Below, one piece after another: positions 7,956 through 16,522 of a stretch of DNA of 64,000 nucleotides (its first letter is position 1; the number at the start of each line of letters is the position of its first letter). The notes below the pieces were generated by a model. The model made no database searches. It worked only from the letters and a program-made list of their open reading frames with translations, and had not been told where the DNA came from. Source of the stretch: Nitrospira_D sp019636945. GTDB lineage: Bacteria; Nitrospirota; Nitrospiria; Nitrospirales; Nitrospiraceae. The translations under genes and the position numbers were made by a program. Where the stretch lies: NCBI RefSeq assembly GCF_047338595.1, contig NZ_JBLFBO010000002.1, positions 319,077 through 383,076 on the forward strand, read 5' to 3'.

Positions 7956-9353
7956 ATGGGCAAATCTCTCCCAATCTTCAACGGTCCTTCAGGCACTCTA
8001 GGCCATCTGGAGCAACAGATTGCCCAGTTCTTCACTCCCTCAGCCAAGGGGGATGGACCGTTCGATGGCCGGACTGTTGACGACTTCAAGCCCTACCTCG
8101 TTGCACTTAATCTGACTAAGCGCTGTAATCTCAAATGCGATCACTGTTATCTGGATGCCACAACTAAAGCCGCAGGTGGTGACGACGAACTCACCACCGA
8201 AGAATGCTACCGGTTGATCGATCAGATTGCCCAGGTTAACAAGGGCTGTCTCTTGGTCATTACCGGCGGAGAGCCGCTGGTTCGCCCCGACATTCTTGAT
8301 ATCGCCCGTCATGCCGTGAAGCTCGGCTTCATGGTGGTCTTTGGGACCAACGGCATGCTGATTGACGATCAGATGGCCAAGACCCTCGTGGAAATCGGCG
8401 TCATGGGCGTTGGAATCAGTATCGATTCACTGGATGCCGCCAAGCATAATACTTTTCGCGGGGTCCCGGGCGCCTGGGAAGCCGCGGTGGCCGGTATTGA
8501 AGCGAGTAAACGAAACGGCCTGCAGTTCCAAGTGCATTTCAGCGCACAGCCGATGAATTACAAAGAACTGCCGGAGGTCATCACCTGGGCCCATGAACTC
8601 GGAGCTCGGGTGCTCAATGTCTTCTTCATGGTATGCACCGGCCGAGGTGAGGAGCTCACAGATATCACTCCGGCTCAGTATGAAGAGGTACTTGGCTACC
8701 TGATCGACTGTCAGGACAATTACAAAGGCATGCTGATCCGGGCTCGCTGTGCTCCACACTTTAAACGGCTGGCCTACGAGAAAGATCCCAACTCTCCGAT
8801 CACCAAAGCAACCGGGTACATGGGCGGCGGTTGTCTGGCTGGAACAAATTATGCCCGAGTGACTCCGAATGGCGAGCTCACGCCTTGCCCTTATATGCCA
8901 TTATCGGCGGGGAATCTCCGGGAGCATAGCTTTGTTGATCTTTGGGAGCAATCGAATATCTTCAACTCCTTCCGATACCCTCAACTGAAGGGGAAATGCG
9001 GAGACTGTGAATACAGCGACATCTGCGGTGGGTGCCGCGCCCGCCCCTATGTCGATCATGGCGACTGGCTCGATGAGGATCAGTGGTGCTTATACGAACC
9101 GAAGGGCGGTGAAAAGATCAAGGTAGCGTTCAACGTCGCAGAAGAGACCGACGTGGCATGGGACGAAGCCTCTGCACTCAGACTGAGCCGTATTCCGTAT
9201 TTTCTCCGCGCCATGGTGAAGAAGGGCGTGGAGAAACATGCGCGTGAAAATCATGTACAAACAATCACCGTCGAACTGATGGAGGAACTGCGAAAAAAGC
9301 GGTTCGGCAATGACGCGCCAGTGTTCAAGTTCGAAGCAAAAAATGAGACGTGA
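7956..9353 (+). CDS. Radical SAM/SPASM protein with C-terminal PCP_red-like domain
   Basis: A 465-residue radical SAM enzyme. The core 4Fe-4S motif is CNLKCDHC (Cys57, Cys61, Cys64), followed by VITGGEPLVRPDILDIARHA, which is typical of the NirJ/AhbD/PqqE group. The SPASM region has CLAG, TPCPYMP and CGDCEYSDICGGCRARPY for auxiliary clusters. Uncommonly, the last 70 residues (about 395-450) add a helical unit, VAWDEASALRLSRIPYFLR, then VEKHARENHVQTITVELM. It follows the same W-x-x-x-A-x-x-x-L-x-x-I-P-x-F-x-R pattern as the three units in the preceding Usp fusion. Haem-related or peptide-related chemistry is usual for the family. The substrate is unknown. Start ATG 7956. Confidence 0.88.
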   Translation: MGKSLPIFNGPSGTLGHLEQQIAQFFTPSAKGDGPFDGRTVDDFKPYLVALNLTKRCNLKCDHCYLDATTKAAGGDDELTTEECYRLIDQIAQVNKGCLLVITGGEPLVRPDILDIARHAVKLGFMVVFGTNGMLIDDQMAKTLVEIGVMGVGISIDSLDAAKHNTFRGVPGAWEAAVAGIEASKRNGLQFQVHFSAQPMNYKELPEVITWAHELGARVLNVFFMVCTGRGEELTDITPAQYEEVLGYLIDCQDNYKGMLIRARCAPHFKRLAYEKDPNSPITKATGYMGGGCLAGTNYARVTPNGELTPCPYMPLSAGNLREHSFVDLWEQSNIFNSFRYPQLKGKCGDCEYSDICGGCRARPYVDHGDWLDEDQWCLYEPKGGEKIKVAFNVAEETDVAWDEASALRLSRIPYFLRAMVKKGVEKHARENHVQTITVELMEELRKKRFGNDAPVFKFEAKNET

Positions 9354-9389
9354 TCAGCGATAATGTAACACGCTTCATTTCTTGCACAT

Positions 9390-9440
9390 ACAGGGAAACC
9401 CACCCTTTCACGTTTCACCTTTTACCTTTCACACTGCTGA
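9390..9440. repeat. Stuttered TTTCAC spacer sequence
   Basis: The spacer between the radical SAM gene and the membrane protein carries consecutive variants of one word: CCTTTCACGTTTCACCTTTT then ACCTTTCAC. It resembles one arm of the stuttered palindromes at 3860, 5575, 7863 and 11669; a partner arm is not evident here. Confidence 0.5.
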
Positions 9441-9442
9441 CC

Positions 9443-9952
9443 ATGGATACTCTTGAAAGTATTGCCACCGACCTCAACATCCTGATCCCGATCATCAACC
9501 ACTGGTTTCATTTGCTCTCCGCGATCATTTGGATCGGCGGTCTCGCATTTCTCGTCATGGCGGTCACCCCAGGACTGGAGAAAGCTGTTCCAAAGGATCA
9601 AGTCAAACCCATCACGGATATTTTTTACCGGCACTATAAAAAAGTCGCCGGCATCTTGCTCGTGGTCCTCCTGTTCACCGGCGGTGTCAATCTCCACTAC
9701 GTCAATCAGGTCATTACTTCACAAACCGGAAACGGGATCCAGCACCACTCCAAGTATCTGATGGTCTTCATGATCAAACTGTTGCTCGTGCTGGGCCTCC
9801 TGACGCTGTTTCTCTACACCGTCATTTTCAAGTCAGATGATGAGGCTGAGGAGGGAGAGTCCTATGAGGCCATCCCCTTCCAGCGAGCGGCCCTCTGGAT
9901 GGGATTCTTTATCATTCTGTGCGCTGCCGCCATGAAACATCTCCATCAGTAG
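9443..9952 (+). CDS. Small CopD-like integral membrane protein
   Basis: A 169-residue membrane protein with about four hydrophobic helices. They start at NHWFHLLSAIIWIGGLAFLV, KVAGILLVVLLFTGGVNLHY, YLMVFMIKLLLVLGLLTLFL and ALWMGFFIILCAAAMKHLH. Histidines placed at helix edges (HWFHLLSAIIWIGG, NLHY, HHSKY, KHLH) are characteristic of CopD/DUF420-like proteins, which may bind haem or copper. The open frame starts at 9350, but its first 31 residues are encoded by repeat DNA and overlap the upstream stop, so ATG 9443 is chosen. Whether it works with the upstream radical SAM enzyme cannot be judged from sequence. Confidence 0.75.
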   Translation: MDTLESIATDLNILIPIINHWFHLLSAIIWIGGLAFLVMAVTPGLEKAVPKDQVKPITDIFYRHYKKVAGILLVVLLFTGGVNLHYVNQVITSQTGNGIQHHSKYLMVFMIKLLLVLGLLTLFLYTVIFKSDDEAEEGESYEAIPFQRAALWMGFFIILCAAAMKHLHQ

Positions 9953-9992
9953 CCTCTCTATAGCAATTCTCAGTGACTTGTGACAGCTCCTC

Positions 9993-10010
9993 CTGTCTCA
10001 TCTGAGACAG
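9993..10010. promoter_or_regulatory. Perfect 8-2-8 palindrome
   Basis: CTGTCTCA-TC-TGAGACAG is a perfect inverted repeat with a two-base spacer. It lies about 110-130 bases ahead of a receiver protein gene and after the CopD-like gene. A second half-site-like TACAGTCTCA follows about 15 bases later. This form suits a dimeric regulator. No regulator is identified. Confidence 0.45.
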
Positions 10011-10124
10011 TCGTTGGCTAGCCTGATACAGTCTCACCCATCGTCTTTCCTCGCTGATCTACCCATTCAACACATAATCAATCGCTTAGAACATTGCTCC
10101 TTCTAAAACGTGCTGGAATGAACG

Positions 10125-10853
10125 TTGCTATGTATGCTGGTAACGACCCGAAGCAGCGTCAAGAGGGCTTTGAACCTCTTGTCAGAAATGGAGCACGGTA
10201 TGGAGATGATAGTCACTCACTTGGTCAGGAGACCTCCCTTTTCCTCACCTACTGGGGCCTCCTTTGGATCTTGCCCGTCCAGAGCCGCACTGTCCCCTTC
10301 TGCCGGTGTGCTCTCTCCTCATGGAGGAGGTACAGCCAGGCCGATTGATGCAGCTTCAACAAAAGAGGTCTCGCCCCTTCGATCATCACACCGGTATGTT
10401 GATTCTGAGTCGAATCGCCCCCAGGTCTCCTCACCACCCGGTTACGGGCCAGCCCAAGCTACGAATGTCCAACGTGAACAGAGAGCGGAGTATTCCGTCT
10501 TAGTGGTGGAAGACGATCCCGATATCTCGATGAGCCTTCAAGACCTGCTCGAATTTGAAGGCTTTCACGTGACCTCCGTTCCGACTTGCGACCAAGCCTT
10601 CGTATCGATCGAACAGCATGTCTATGATGCAGTCCTCCTTGACCTTGGACTCCCTGACGGAGATGGTCTCTCCGTCTTGGAAAAGGTCCAAACGTCCCAT
10701 CCTTCCCTTGCTGTCATCATCTTAACGGCTTCAAAGCGAGACCTGGGGCCTACACCTGCCTATGCGCGCTTGACGAAGCCATGGGACCGAAAAGAGTTGT
10801 GCACACTTCTCCGCCGGGCCACCGGCCAAACATCATCGTCGATCATGATCTGA
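10125..10853 (+). CDS. Response regulator receiver protein with long N-terminal extension
   Basis: The C-terminal 120 residues are a CheY-like receiver: LVVEDDPDISMSLQDLLEFE holds the acidic pocket, LLDLGLPDGDG the phosphorylated aspartate, ILTAS the switch threonine region, and LTKPWD the conserved lysine. There is no output domain. The first 120 residues are serine- and proline-rich with no family resemblance, so the true start is uncertain and could be well downstream of 10125. No kinase gene is adjacent. It may act in a phosphorelay or by protein contact. The receiver assignment is firm; the boundaries are not. Confidence 0.7.
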   Translation: MLCMLVTTRSSVKRALNLLSEMEHGMEMIVTHLVRRPPFSSPTGASFGSCPSRAALSPSAGVLSPHGGGTARPIDAASTKEVSPLRSSHRYVDSESNRPQVSSPPGYGPAQATNVQREQRAEYSVLVVEDDPDISMSLQDLLEFEGFHVTSVPTCDQAFVSIEQHVYDAVLLDLGLPDGDGLSVLEKVQTSHPSLAVIILTASKRDLGPTPAYARLTKPWDRKELCTLLRRATGQTSSSIMI

Positions 10854-10892
10854 GGACGACAGGCTACTGCACAAGGAGTAGGAGATACATGA

Positions 10893-11651
10893 TCACTTGG
10901 ATCGATTGAGACCCAGAGCCCGCTTGAAGACAGTGGCGAGGCCGAAATAGCCAAATGAATCTTTGAGGTTCGAATAGAGCCGCTTGACGGCCCCCATCTC
11001 AGGGTTGGTGACATACTCCATCGTCAGCGCGATCCGCTCTTCGCCTTCTCCAAGAGGCGTCACGGCATGCCAGAGCTTATCTCCGTTGAAAATCACCATA
11101 TCCCCAGGTTCGGTGATCAGCTCAAGATGACGCGGCTGTTGAGTCGGATGATCCTTGAAGAGCTCACAGACGAGCTTGCACTGGGTTGATCGATCCACCA
11201 ACCCCATGAGAATGGTATAGCGCGCACCATTGTAATAAGACGTATCGTAATGGAAACCGATGTGGTCACCTGGCTCAGTATAGTAGTAGAGGGCACAGGA
11301 GTGAGGGTCGTTGTCCGGGCAGAACATCAGCTTCGCCTGCACAAGACGATCTAAGAATCCTCTGAACGAGTCAGCACGATATAATTCGAGAAAGCGCGGA
11401 GCCTTTTCCTGTACCGTATAGTAACTGACACTCCCGCCCTTCTTATGACCGGGGATGTAATTACGATTCAGCTCCGATTTGACGGCCTGAGCTTGGGGAA
11501 CGAAGACCTCTTCGACAAAAGCACGGGGCAGGAATTGCTTGATGACCAAAAACTCGTTTTGCTCCCAATACTCCTGGTGGAGACGGTCGAAATCCAACCG
11601 CGCCACCGCTTGATCGACCGCTTCTTCTATGCTGTTCACGAGATTTGGCAC
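10893..11651 (-). CDS. 2-oxoglutarate/Fe(II)-dependent dioxygenase-like protein
   Basis: A 252-residue jelly-roll oxygenase. The facial triad is visible: HYDTSYY (His and Asp) and the distal His in LWHAVTPLGEGEERIAL, whose later Arg would hold 2-oxoglutarate. FLVIKQFLPRAFVEEVF at the start is typical of phytanoyl-CoA/proline-hydroxylase-like proteins. PHSCALYYYTEPGDHIGFHY precedes the first His. The start used is GTG 11651, with only a weak ribosome site; an in-frame GTG lies four codons further in. The gene is transcribed towards the receiver gene. The substrate is unknown; free amino acids, small metabolites or protein side chains are all known for the superfamily. Confidence 0.8.
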   Translation of the reverse strand: MPNLVNSIEEAVDQAVARLDFDRLHQEYWEQNEFLVIKQFLPRAFVEEVFVPQAQAVKSELNRNYIPGHKKGGSVSYYTVQEKAPRFLELYRADSFRGFLDRLVQAKLMFCPDNDPHSCALYYYTEPGDHIGFHYDTSYYNGARYTILMGLVDRSTQCKLVCELFKDHPTQQPRHLELITEPGDMVIFNGDKLWHAVTPLGEGEERIALTMEYVTNPEMGAVKRLYSNLKDSFGYFGLATVFKRALGLNRSK

Positions 11652-11668
11652 CTATCTCAATTCCTTGA

Positions 11669-11745
11669 GTCATCAGTCAATGGTCAGTAGTCAGTGAAAT
11701 TGCGCCCTCATAACCAATGACTATTGACGAGTGACCAATGACTGT
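11669..11745. repeat. Intergenic stuttered palindrome 4
   Basis: Left arm GTCATCAGTCAATGGTCAGT and right arm ACCAATGACTATTGACGAGT are inverse-complement sets of GTCAATGG-type words, separated by about 20 bases. The words match those of the spacer at 5575-5657, so these two are members of one family. It lies between the lolA stop and the oxygenase start. Confidence 0.65.
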
Positions 11746-12453
11746 TTAGGGCCCATTCAACACCGGAGCCTTCATCACTTCGGCATCCGGAGGTGTTCTG
11801 AAATCAAACACCTCATTCCCCAACCCAAGATTAGGCTTCAAGTTCGAAAACTCAAAGACAGCGACATTTCCACTGATTTCATAGAGAGATACGGTTCGAA
11901 TATAATACGTTTTGGGGAACACCTCGACGACGATCTTCTGGAGATTCTGCGTCGATTCATGTTCCTTGCCTTTGGGAATCAAGGTCAGAAGCGGTAAGCC
12001 GGCAGCCCCTCGCTCCCGCCCCTTTGTCGGCTCAATCTCAAACGACTCATCCAATTTGGCCGCGCCTTGCAACAGTTCCAGCGGTGCTTTAGAAGCAGCC
12101 ATGTGCGTGAGTTTTCCGACCAGCACCTGCTTATGCTCAGGCACATACACTTTCACATCATCCTGATTCACATAGATCTGCTCGGTTGCAGGATCAAGAT
12201 ACTCCCATCTCAATCGACCGGGCTTTTTGATGTAAACCTTGCCGGATGATGTGACCGGTCGTTCAAATCCTTCGATCTTCGTCTTTTGTGAAAAATCGGC
12301 TTGGAGATCCGTCGTCTTCTCGTATCGCATCTGCAATTGCTTGACTACATCGCGAACCTCTAGGGCTGCTTTCTCGTCCTTCGATCCATCAGCGGCCCAA
12401 ACCGGAAGGACCAAAATCACCGAGATCGTTGCTGTTACCCACCAACGTTTCAT
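11746..12453 (-). CDS. lolA: Outer-membrane lipoprotein carrier protein LolA
   Basis: A 235-residue periplasmic chaperone that carries lipoproteins from LolCDE to the outer membrane. It has a signal peptide (MKRWWVTATISVILVLPVWA). The LolA core follows: LQMRYEKTTDLQADFSQKT, then SSGKVYIKKPGRLRWEY, then PATEQIYVNQDDVKVYVPE, and a late VFEFSNLKPN. The start ATG overlaps the ftsK stop by four bases (ATGA), so both are translated from one message. Confidence 0.93.
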   Translation of the reverse strand: MKRWWVTATISVILVLPVWAADGSKDEKAALEVRDVVKQLQMRYEKTTDLQADFSQKTKIEGFERPVTSSGKVYIKKPGRLRWEYLDPATEQIYVNQDDVKVYVPEHKQVLVGKLTHMAASKAPLELLQGAAKLDESFEIEPTKGRERGAAGLPLLTLIPKGKEHESTQNLQKIVVEVFPKTYYIRTVSLYEISGNVAVFEFSNLKPNLGLGNEVFDFRTPPDAEVMKAPVLNGP

Positions 12454-14870
12454 GCTTCCGCCGCACCGACGGGGCCTCGTCGTCCAAGCACTTCCCGTCG
12501 CCCATCACGCCCTGCCGCCCCCACAATTCCCTCCGACTCCATTTGCTCGATCATGCGTGCGGCCCGAGGATAGCCGACTCGTAGCCGCCGTTGGATCAAC
12601 GATGCCGACGCCTGACCACTCGACAGGACAAGTTCTTTCGCCTGCTCGTAAACTTCGTCCTTGGATTCCTCTTCTGCCGCTTCATCGAGTTTAAGAGACT
12701 GTAGCTCAGGATTATAGACCGGCATCGCCTGTTTTTTCACAAACTCAACCACCGAACGAACATCATCATCAGAGACAAACGAGCCGTGCAGGCGGGCAAG
12801 CCTTCCGGTTCCGGAGGCCAGATAGAGCATGTCACCTCGGCCCAACAGCGCCTCAGCCCCATTGGCATCCAAAATAGTGCGTGAATCAGTCTTGGACGAT
12901 ACTTGAAACGCAATCCGTGCCGGAAAGTTCGCTTTGATCAGTCCGGTCAGCACATCAACTGATGGACGCTGGGTCGCGAGAACGAGATGAATTCCGGAGG
13001 CCCGCGCCATCTGAGCGAGACGGGCGATCTTATCTTCCACGTCTTTGGGAGCGACCATCATCAGATCTGCCAACTCGTCGATCATGACTACAATAAAAGG
13101 GAGAGGTTCCGGTGGTGTCGGCTTCGGCTGCATGCATCCAGGCTCTCCTTCAGCTATCGACGTCTCCCCGGCTGAAAGACGCTCCTCTTCCGAAAGAAAC
13201 GCCATGGGACGTTCAGCCTGGTCGCGGACAGATGAATCCTGCTCGGCAAACGTCTCATGCAGGTCTGCGACCTTCCGATTATAGGCATCAATGTTTCGTA
13301 CTCCGGCTTCTGCCAAGAGCTTATACCGCCGTTCCATCTCAGCCACCACCCACCCCAATCCTCTCGCAGCGGATTTCGGATCCGTAATGACCGGTCTCAG
13401 GAGATGGGGAATGCCATCGTACGACTGAAACTCCAGCATCTTCGGGTCGATCAGCAGCAGCTTCACCTCACTGGGCTTGGCCGAAAAAAGAATGCTAAGC
13501 AGCATCGTATTCAAGCTAACGCTCTTGCCGGCCCCTGTAGCCCCAGCCACCAGGAGATGAGGCATCGTCTTGAGATCCGCCGTAACCGGTGCACCGAAGA
13601 TATCCTTCCCCAAAGCCATCGTCAATCTGGATCGGGCTCGACGAAACGCGTCGCTCATGATGACTTCGCGCAGCGAGACCGTTTCGCGCGAACGATTCGG
13701 CACTTCGATCCCCACCACCGATTTGCCCGGCAACGGTGCAACAATTCGCAGGCTGATTGCTTTCAGCGCCAATGCGAGGTCATCGGCCAAATTCACGATA
13801 CGGGCTACTTTCGTTCCAGGCGCCGGCTCAAACTCATACATCGTCACAACCGGGCCCGGCCTCACCTCCGTCACGGTGCCATCGACCCCAAAGCTTCTCA
13901 ATGCACGAGACAAGACCTCGGATTGCGCCTTCAACTCCTCATCAGACATTCGCTCCAGGGGTCCCGAGGGATCGCTTAACATCTCCGGATCCGGAAGGCG
14001 GTAGTCTTCGGATTCTCTTGCCGGAACCACCACCTCCGAGTCGGTGGCCTCGACGTCTCTGGACGAATTCACGACACGAAAAGGCTGAATGATCGGAACG
14101 GGGAGCGTGGAGATCACTTCCGGTTCCTGATCCCTTCCCGCAGTTGATTCGTCTTCATCACTGAGAGTTGCGGATCGTGCGGACTTGCCTCGGACCCGTC
14201 GATTACTGACCGTCTTTTCAACCTCTATGGAACGTTCTGGTATCAGGGCGACCGCCCCTTCACGGACTGTGGCCCATGATTGCGGAATGCGACGCACCGC
14301 CTCTCCCAAGGAGAGGGGTGCCGACAAGAGGAGCGATACCAAAAATCCTGCGATAATCACAATGTGTGCGCCGGTCCCGGCAAAGACAGTCCGGAGCCCT
14401 TCGGCAATCGTCCCGCCAACGACACCCCCGGCGATCCCTTGAGCGATGATTCCACTGGTCATGGTTGGAATGCCGTTCGCTTCAAGATGCAAAAATGCAC
14501 TAAAAAATGCCACGGAAGCCAATGAACTTCCGGCAGTGCGCAGTTCAAGACTCATCGGTACCTGGGAGAAGCAGCGGAGCCCCCATCGCCCCAGCAACAG
14601 CGGACAGAGATATGCTGCGCCACCGATCCCATAAAAGAAGCCGCCGGCCAATAAAGCCCCAAAGGACCCGATGAGGTTTCGTGGTGGGTGCGCGACGGGA
14701 TCTCCACTGGCCACTACCGTCGCCTCTCCCGGCACAAAAGACAGGAGGCTCAGGAGCATGAGCAAGCTCAGCGCGATCAGAATCACGCCGAAGACTTCCC
14801 GCTGAATATGAGAAGTGGAAGAAGCGGCCCGGCGGGCTTCGCCTCGCTTACCCGAGGTGGTCGCACCCAT
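12450..14870 (-). CDS. ftsK: DNA translocase FtsK/SpoIIIE
   Basis: An 806-residue septal DNA pump that clears chromosome dimers and the terminus during division. Four to five membrane helices fill residues 25-190. A linker of about 100 residues follows, much shorter than in E. coli. The motor has Walker A GATGAGKS at 443-450, Walker B in FIVVMIDELADLMMVAP near 610, and HLVLATQRPSVDVLTGLIKA. The C-terminal gamma winged helix (SASLIQRRLRVGYPRAARMI) would read KOPS-type sequences. The gene is followed by lolA with a four-base overlap. Confidence 0.96.
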   Translation of the reverse strand: MGATTSGKRGEARRAASSTSHIQREVFGVILIALSLLMLLSLLSFVPGEATVVASGDPVAHPPRNLIGSFGALLAGGFFYGIGGAAYLCPLLLGRWGLRCFSQVPMSLELRTAGSSLASVAFFSAFLHLEANGIPTMTSGIIAQGIAGGVVGGTIAEGLRTVFAGTGAHIVIIAGFLVSLLLSAPLSLGEAVRRIPQSWATVREGAVALIPERSIEVEKTVSNRRVRGKSARSATLSDEDESTAGRDQEPEVISTLPVPIIQPFRVVNSSRDVEATDSEVVVPARESEDYRLPDPEMLSDPSGPLERMSDEELKAQSEVLSRALRSFGVDGTVTEVRPGPVVTMYEFEPAPGTKVARIVNLADDLALALKAISLRIVAPLPGKSVVGIEVPNRSRETVSLREVIMSDAFRRARSRLTMALGKDIFGAPVTADLKTMPHLLVAGATGAGKSVSLNTMLLSILFSAKPSEVKLLLIDPKMLEFQSYDGIPHLLRPVITDPKSAARGLGWVVAEMERRYKLLAEAGVRNIDAYNRKVADLHETFAEQDSSVRDQAERPMAFLSEEERLSAGETSIAEGEPGCMQPKPTPPEPLPFIVVMIDELADLMMVAPKDVEDKIARLAQMARASGIHLVLATQRPSVDVLTGLIKANFPARIAFQVSSKTDSRTILDANGAEALLGRGDMLYLASGTGRLARLHGSFVSDDDVRSVVEFVKKQAMPVYNPELQSLKLDEAAEEESKDEVYEQAKELVLSSGQASASLIQRRLRVGYPRAARMIEQMESEGIVGAAGRDGRREVLGRRGPVGAAEA

Positions 14871-15056
14871 AAGAAATGAATGCTAGCACAGGGGGGAGGT
14901 CATTTCAAACGAACACGCATCTGGACCATCATTTGACGCAGAATCTGTACGGACGTCCGAGCCAGATTCTGACGCTCGACCTGCGCACCCCAATGTGCTC
15001 GTCCCATGTTTACCGATCGGAGATACGCTCAACAAGCGAGCAGGCCGCTTGGTGAA
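14871..15056. other. Spacer upstream of ftsK
   Basis: About 190 bases between a small winged-helix gene and ftsK, all genes reading leftwards. No open frame with a ribosome site is seen. It presumably holds the ftsK promoter, but no clear -35/-10 pair could be assigned. Confidence 0.4.
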
Positions 15057-15251
15057 CTACGAAAGCGCTCGCAATTCATAGTCGGCACCACGCCGATGCA
15101 AGCCGATCAATGCGTGACGACTGAGGTCATCCACGAGCGAGAAGACCTGATTCCAGCTGAGCTCCGGACAGCAGGCCAGCAGTTCTTCAAGCGGAATACG
15201 TTGCCGCTCGTGAACGATGGCCAGTAGTTTTATCGCCGGTGATTGAGTCAT
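15057..15251 (-). CDS. Small winged-helix-like protein
   Basis: A 64-residue protein whose pattern fits a minimal winged helix: an alternating helix (AIKLLAIVHERQRIPLEELL), a turn with CCPELSWNQVFSLVDDLSRH as putative recognition helix, and a short strand pair ending RRGADYELRALS. The upstream sequence AAAAGGAGATGCAC gives a good ribosome site. It is encoded just downstream of the PsiE-like gene with an 18-base gap, so the two may be cotranscribed. No specific family is recognised. Confidence 0.6.
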   Translation of the reverse strand: MTQSPAIKLLAIVHERQRIPLEELLACCPELSWNQVFSLVDDLSRHALIGLHRRGADYELRALS

Positions 15252-15269
15252 TGTGCATCTCCTTTTACG

Positions 15270-15767
15270 TTAAAGATCAACCGGTCCCGTATCGTGAGAC
15301 CGTGTTCCTATTGTTGGGCTCCACCGCACAGCCATGACGCGAACGACGCTAAGAATCACCAAAATTCCCAAGAGAGCCGTCAATGGGCGCCAGTCTCCTC
15401 CTTTGAACCATTGGGAGATCACTTCAGTCAGCATGACAACGAGGATCGTATCCACGATGAACGTCACCTTGACACGCCCCTCCCGGAAGTAGGTGACGGT
15501 GGTTTTGAAGACTTCGACAAGTGCCAATAACATGAGTGTATTGACGATGACTTGGCGCAAAATAACTTCGGCGGAGTGATCGATGAACAGCCGAACCTCC
15601 CACAAGGTCTTCATCGCGCCGCCGGTCAGGGCGATCAGGAGCGTCAGCATCACCAAACTAAGCACTCCTTGCATGCCCTTGCCCCACAGCTCCACAAGAT
15701 CGAGATGCGAGAGACGTCGCCACAGGAGTTCAGCGTCAAATTGACGAACTGTTTCGAGTGCTGACAT
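15270..15767 (-). CDS. PsiE-like phosphate-starvation membrane protein
   Basis: A 165-residue protein with four membrane helices: LSLVMLTLLIALTGGAMKTL, VIVNTLMLLALVEVFKTTVT, VTFIVDTILVVMLTEVISQW and LTALLGILVILSVVRVMAVR. Length and helix layout match the PsiE family, which in E. coli belongs to the phosphate-starvation stimulon; its biochemical role is unknown. The start ATG 15767 has GGAAGG eight bases ahead and is preferred over in-frame starts upstream to 15839. Confidence 0.75.
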   Translation of the reverse strand: MSALETVRQFDAELLWRRLSHLDLVELWGKGMQGVLSLVMLTLLIALTGGAMKTLWEVRLFIDHSAEVILRQVIVNTLMLLALVEVFKTTVTYFREGRVKVTFIVDTILVVMLTEVISQWFKGGDWRPLTALLGILVILSVVRVMAVRWSPTIGTRSHDTGPVDL

Positions 15768-15913
15768 GGCGTCCTTCCTTTCTTCCGGTTCGTTCTTCTT
15801 GAGGAGGAGGATATCGGCTGCGCATTCCAGGGAAGTCACGACGAGGTAAAACTTCTGTTAACTGGATGGCCCCCTTGTGGTAGGGTTGTGTCTCAGAGAG
15901 TGGAGTTGTCACG

Positions 15914-16444
15914 ATGAACTGTATGTTGGTTCGCCACGGAATCGCCGTGGAGCCTGATGAATGGAAAGGGACGGAGGAGGGCCGCCCTCTCACGGAGAAG
16001 GGGAAGCGACGTGTCCGACAGGCTGCGGAAGGATTGGCGACACTGGACTATACACTGACCCACCTCTTCACGAGTTCCTTCGTACGGGCCTATGAGACTG
16101 CGAGACAGCTACGGACCGTCATCTGTCCAACGCTCACGGTCGAGACCAGGGATGAACTGGCTGCCGGAACGAAGCCGGAACGACTGGTGGCGTTTCTCCG
16201 CACGCTCCCGTCTGATGCGGTGGTGATCTGTGTGGGACATGAACCGCAGCTTGGCGAGGTTGCGAGTCTGTTGCTCTGCGGGAAAACCCTTCCCAACTTC
16301 CCACTCAAGAAAGCCGGGGCGGTGTGTATTGAGTCAGAGGGACTCATGGATCCTGGCCAGGGGCTGTTGCGCTGGTGGCTGCAACCCATACAACTACGGG
16401 CTTTGGGAAGACGAGCCCACGCCAAAAGACGTGAGGACACGTAA
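15914..16444 (+). CDS. sixA: Phosphohistidine phosphatase SixA
   Basis: A 176-residue histidine phosphatase of the RHG/phosphoglycerate mutase superfamily. The catalytic LVRHG is at residues 5-9 (His in RHG), SSFVRAYETAR carries the second Arg, and VGHEPQLGEVASLLL holds the second catalytic His. SixA removes phosphate from phosphohistidine on phosphorelay or PTS proteins. It runs divergently from the PsiE-like gene. It faces a CHAD-domain gene, and SixA and CHAD genes are often neighbours in polyphosphate-related clusters; ppk1 lies 4 kb away. Confidence 0.88.
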   Translation: MNCMLVRHGIAVEPDEWKGTEEGRPLTEKGKRRVRQAAEGLATLDYTLTHLFTSSFVRAYETARQLRTVICPTLTVETRDELAAGTKPERLVAFLRTLPSDAVVICVGHEPQLGEVASLLLCGKTLPNFPLKKAGAVCIESEGLMDPGQGLLRWWLQPIQLRALGRRAHAKRREDT

Positions 16445-16522
16445 GACAAGGGCAGCTGGATCTTGATGGCAAGCCCGTGCCGGGCCCTTTACCGATCCCT
16501 ATGGGCTAGACCGTGATTTGGT

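Noticed and set aside
3860..11745. Stuttered spacers considered as CRISPR arrays
   Set aside because: Units are only 7-9 bases, vary from copy to copy, have no unique spacers and no cas genes nearby.
13257..14004. Several open frames of 80-240 codons on the plus strand
   Set aside because: All are shadows of ftsK.
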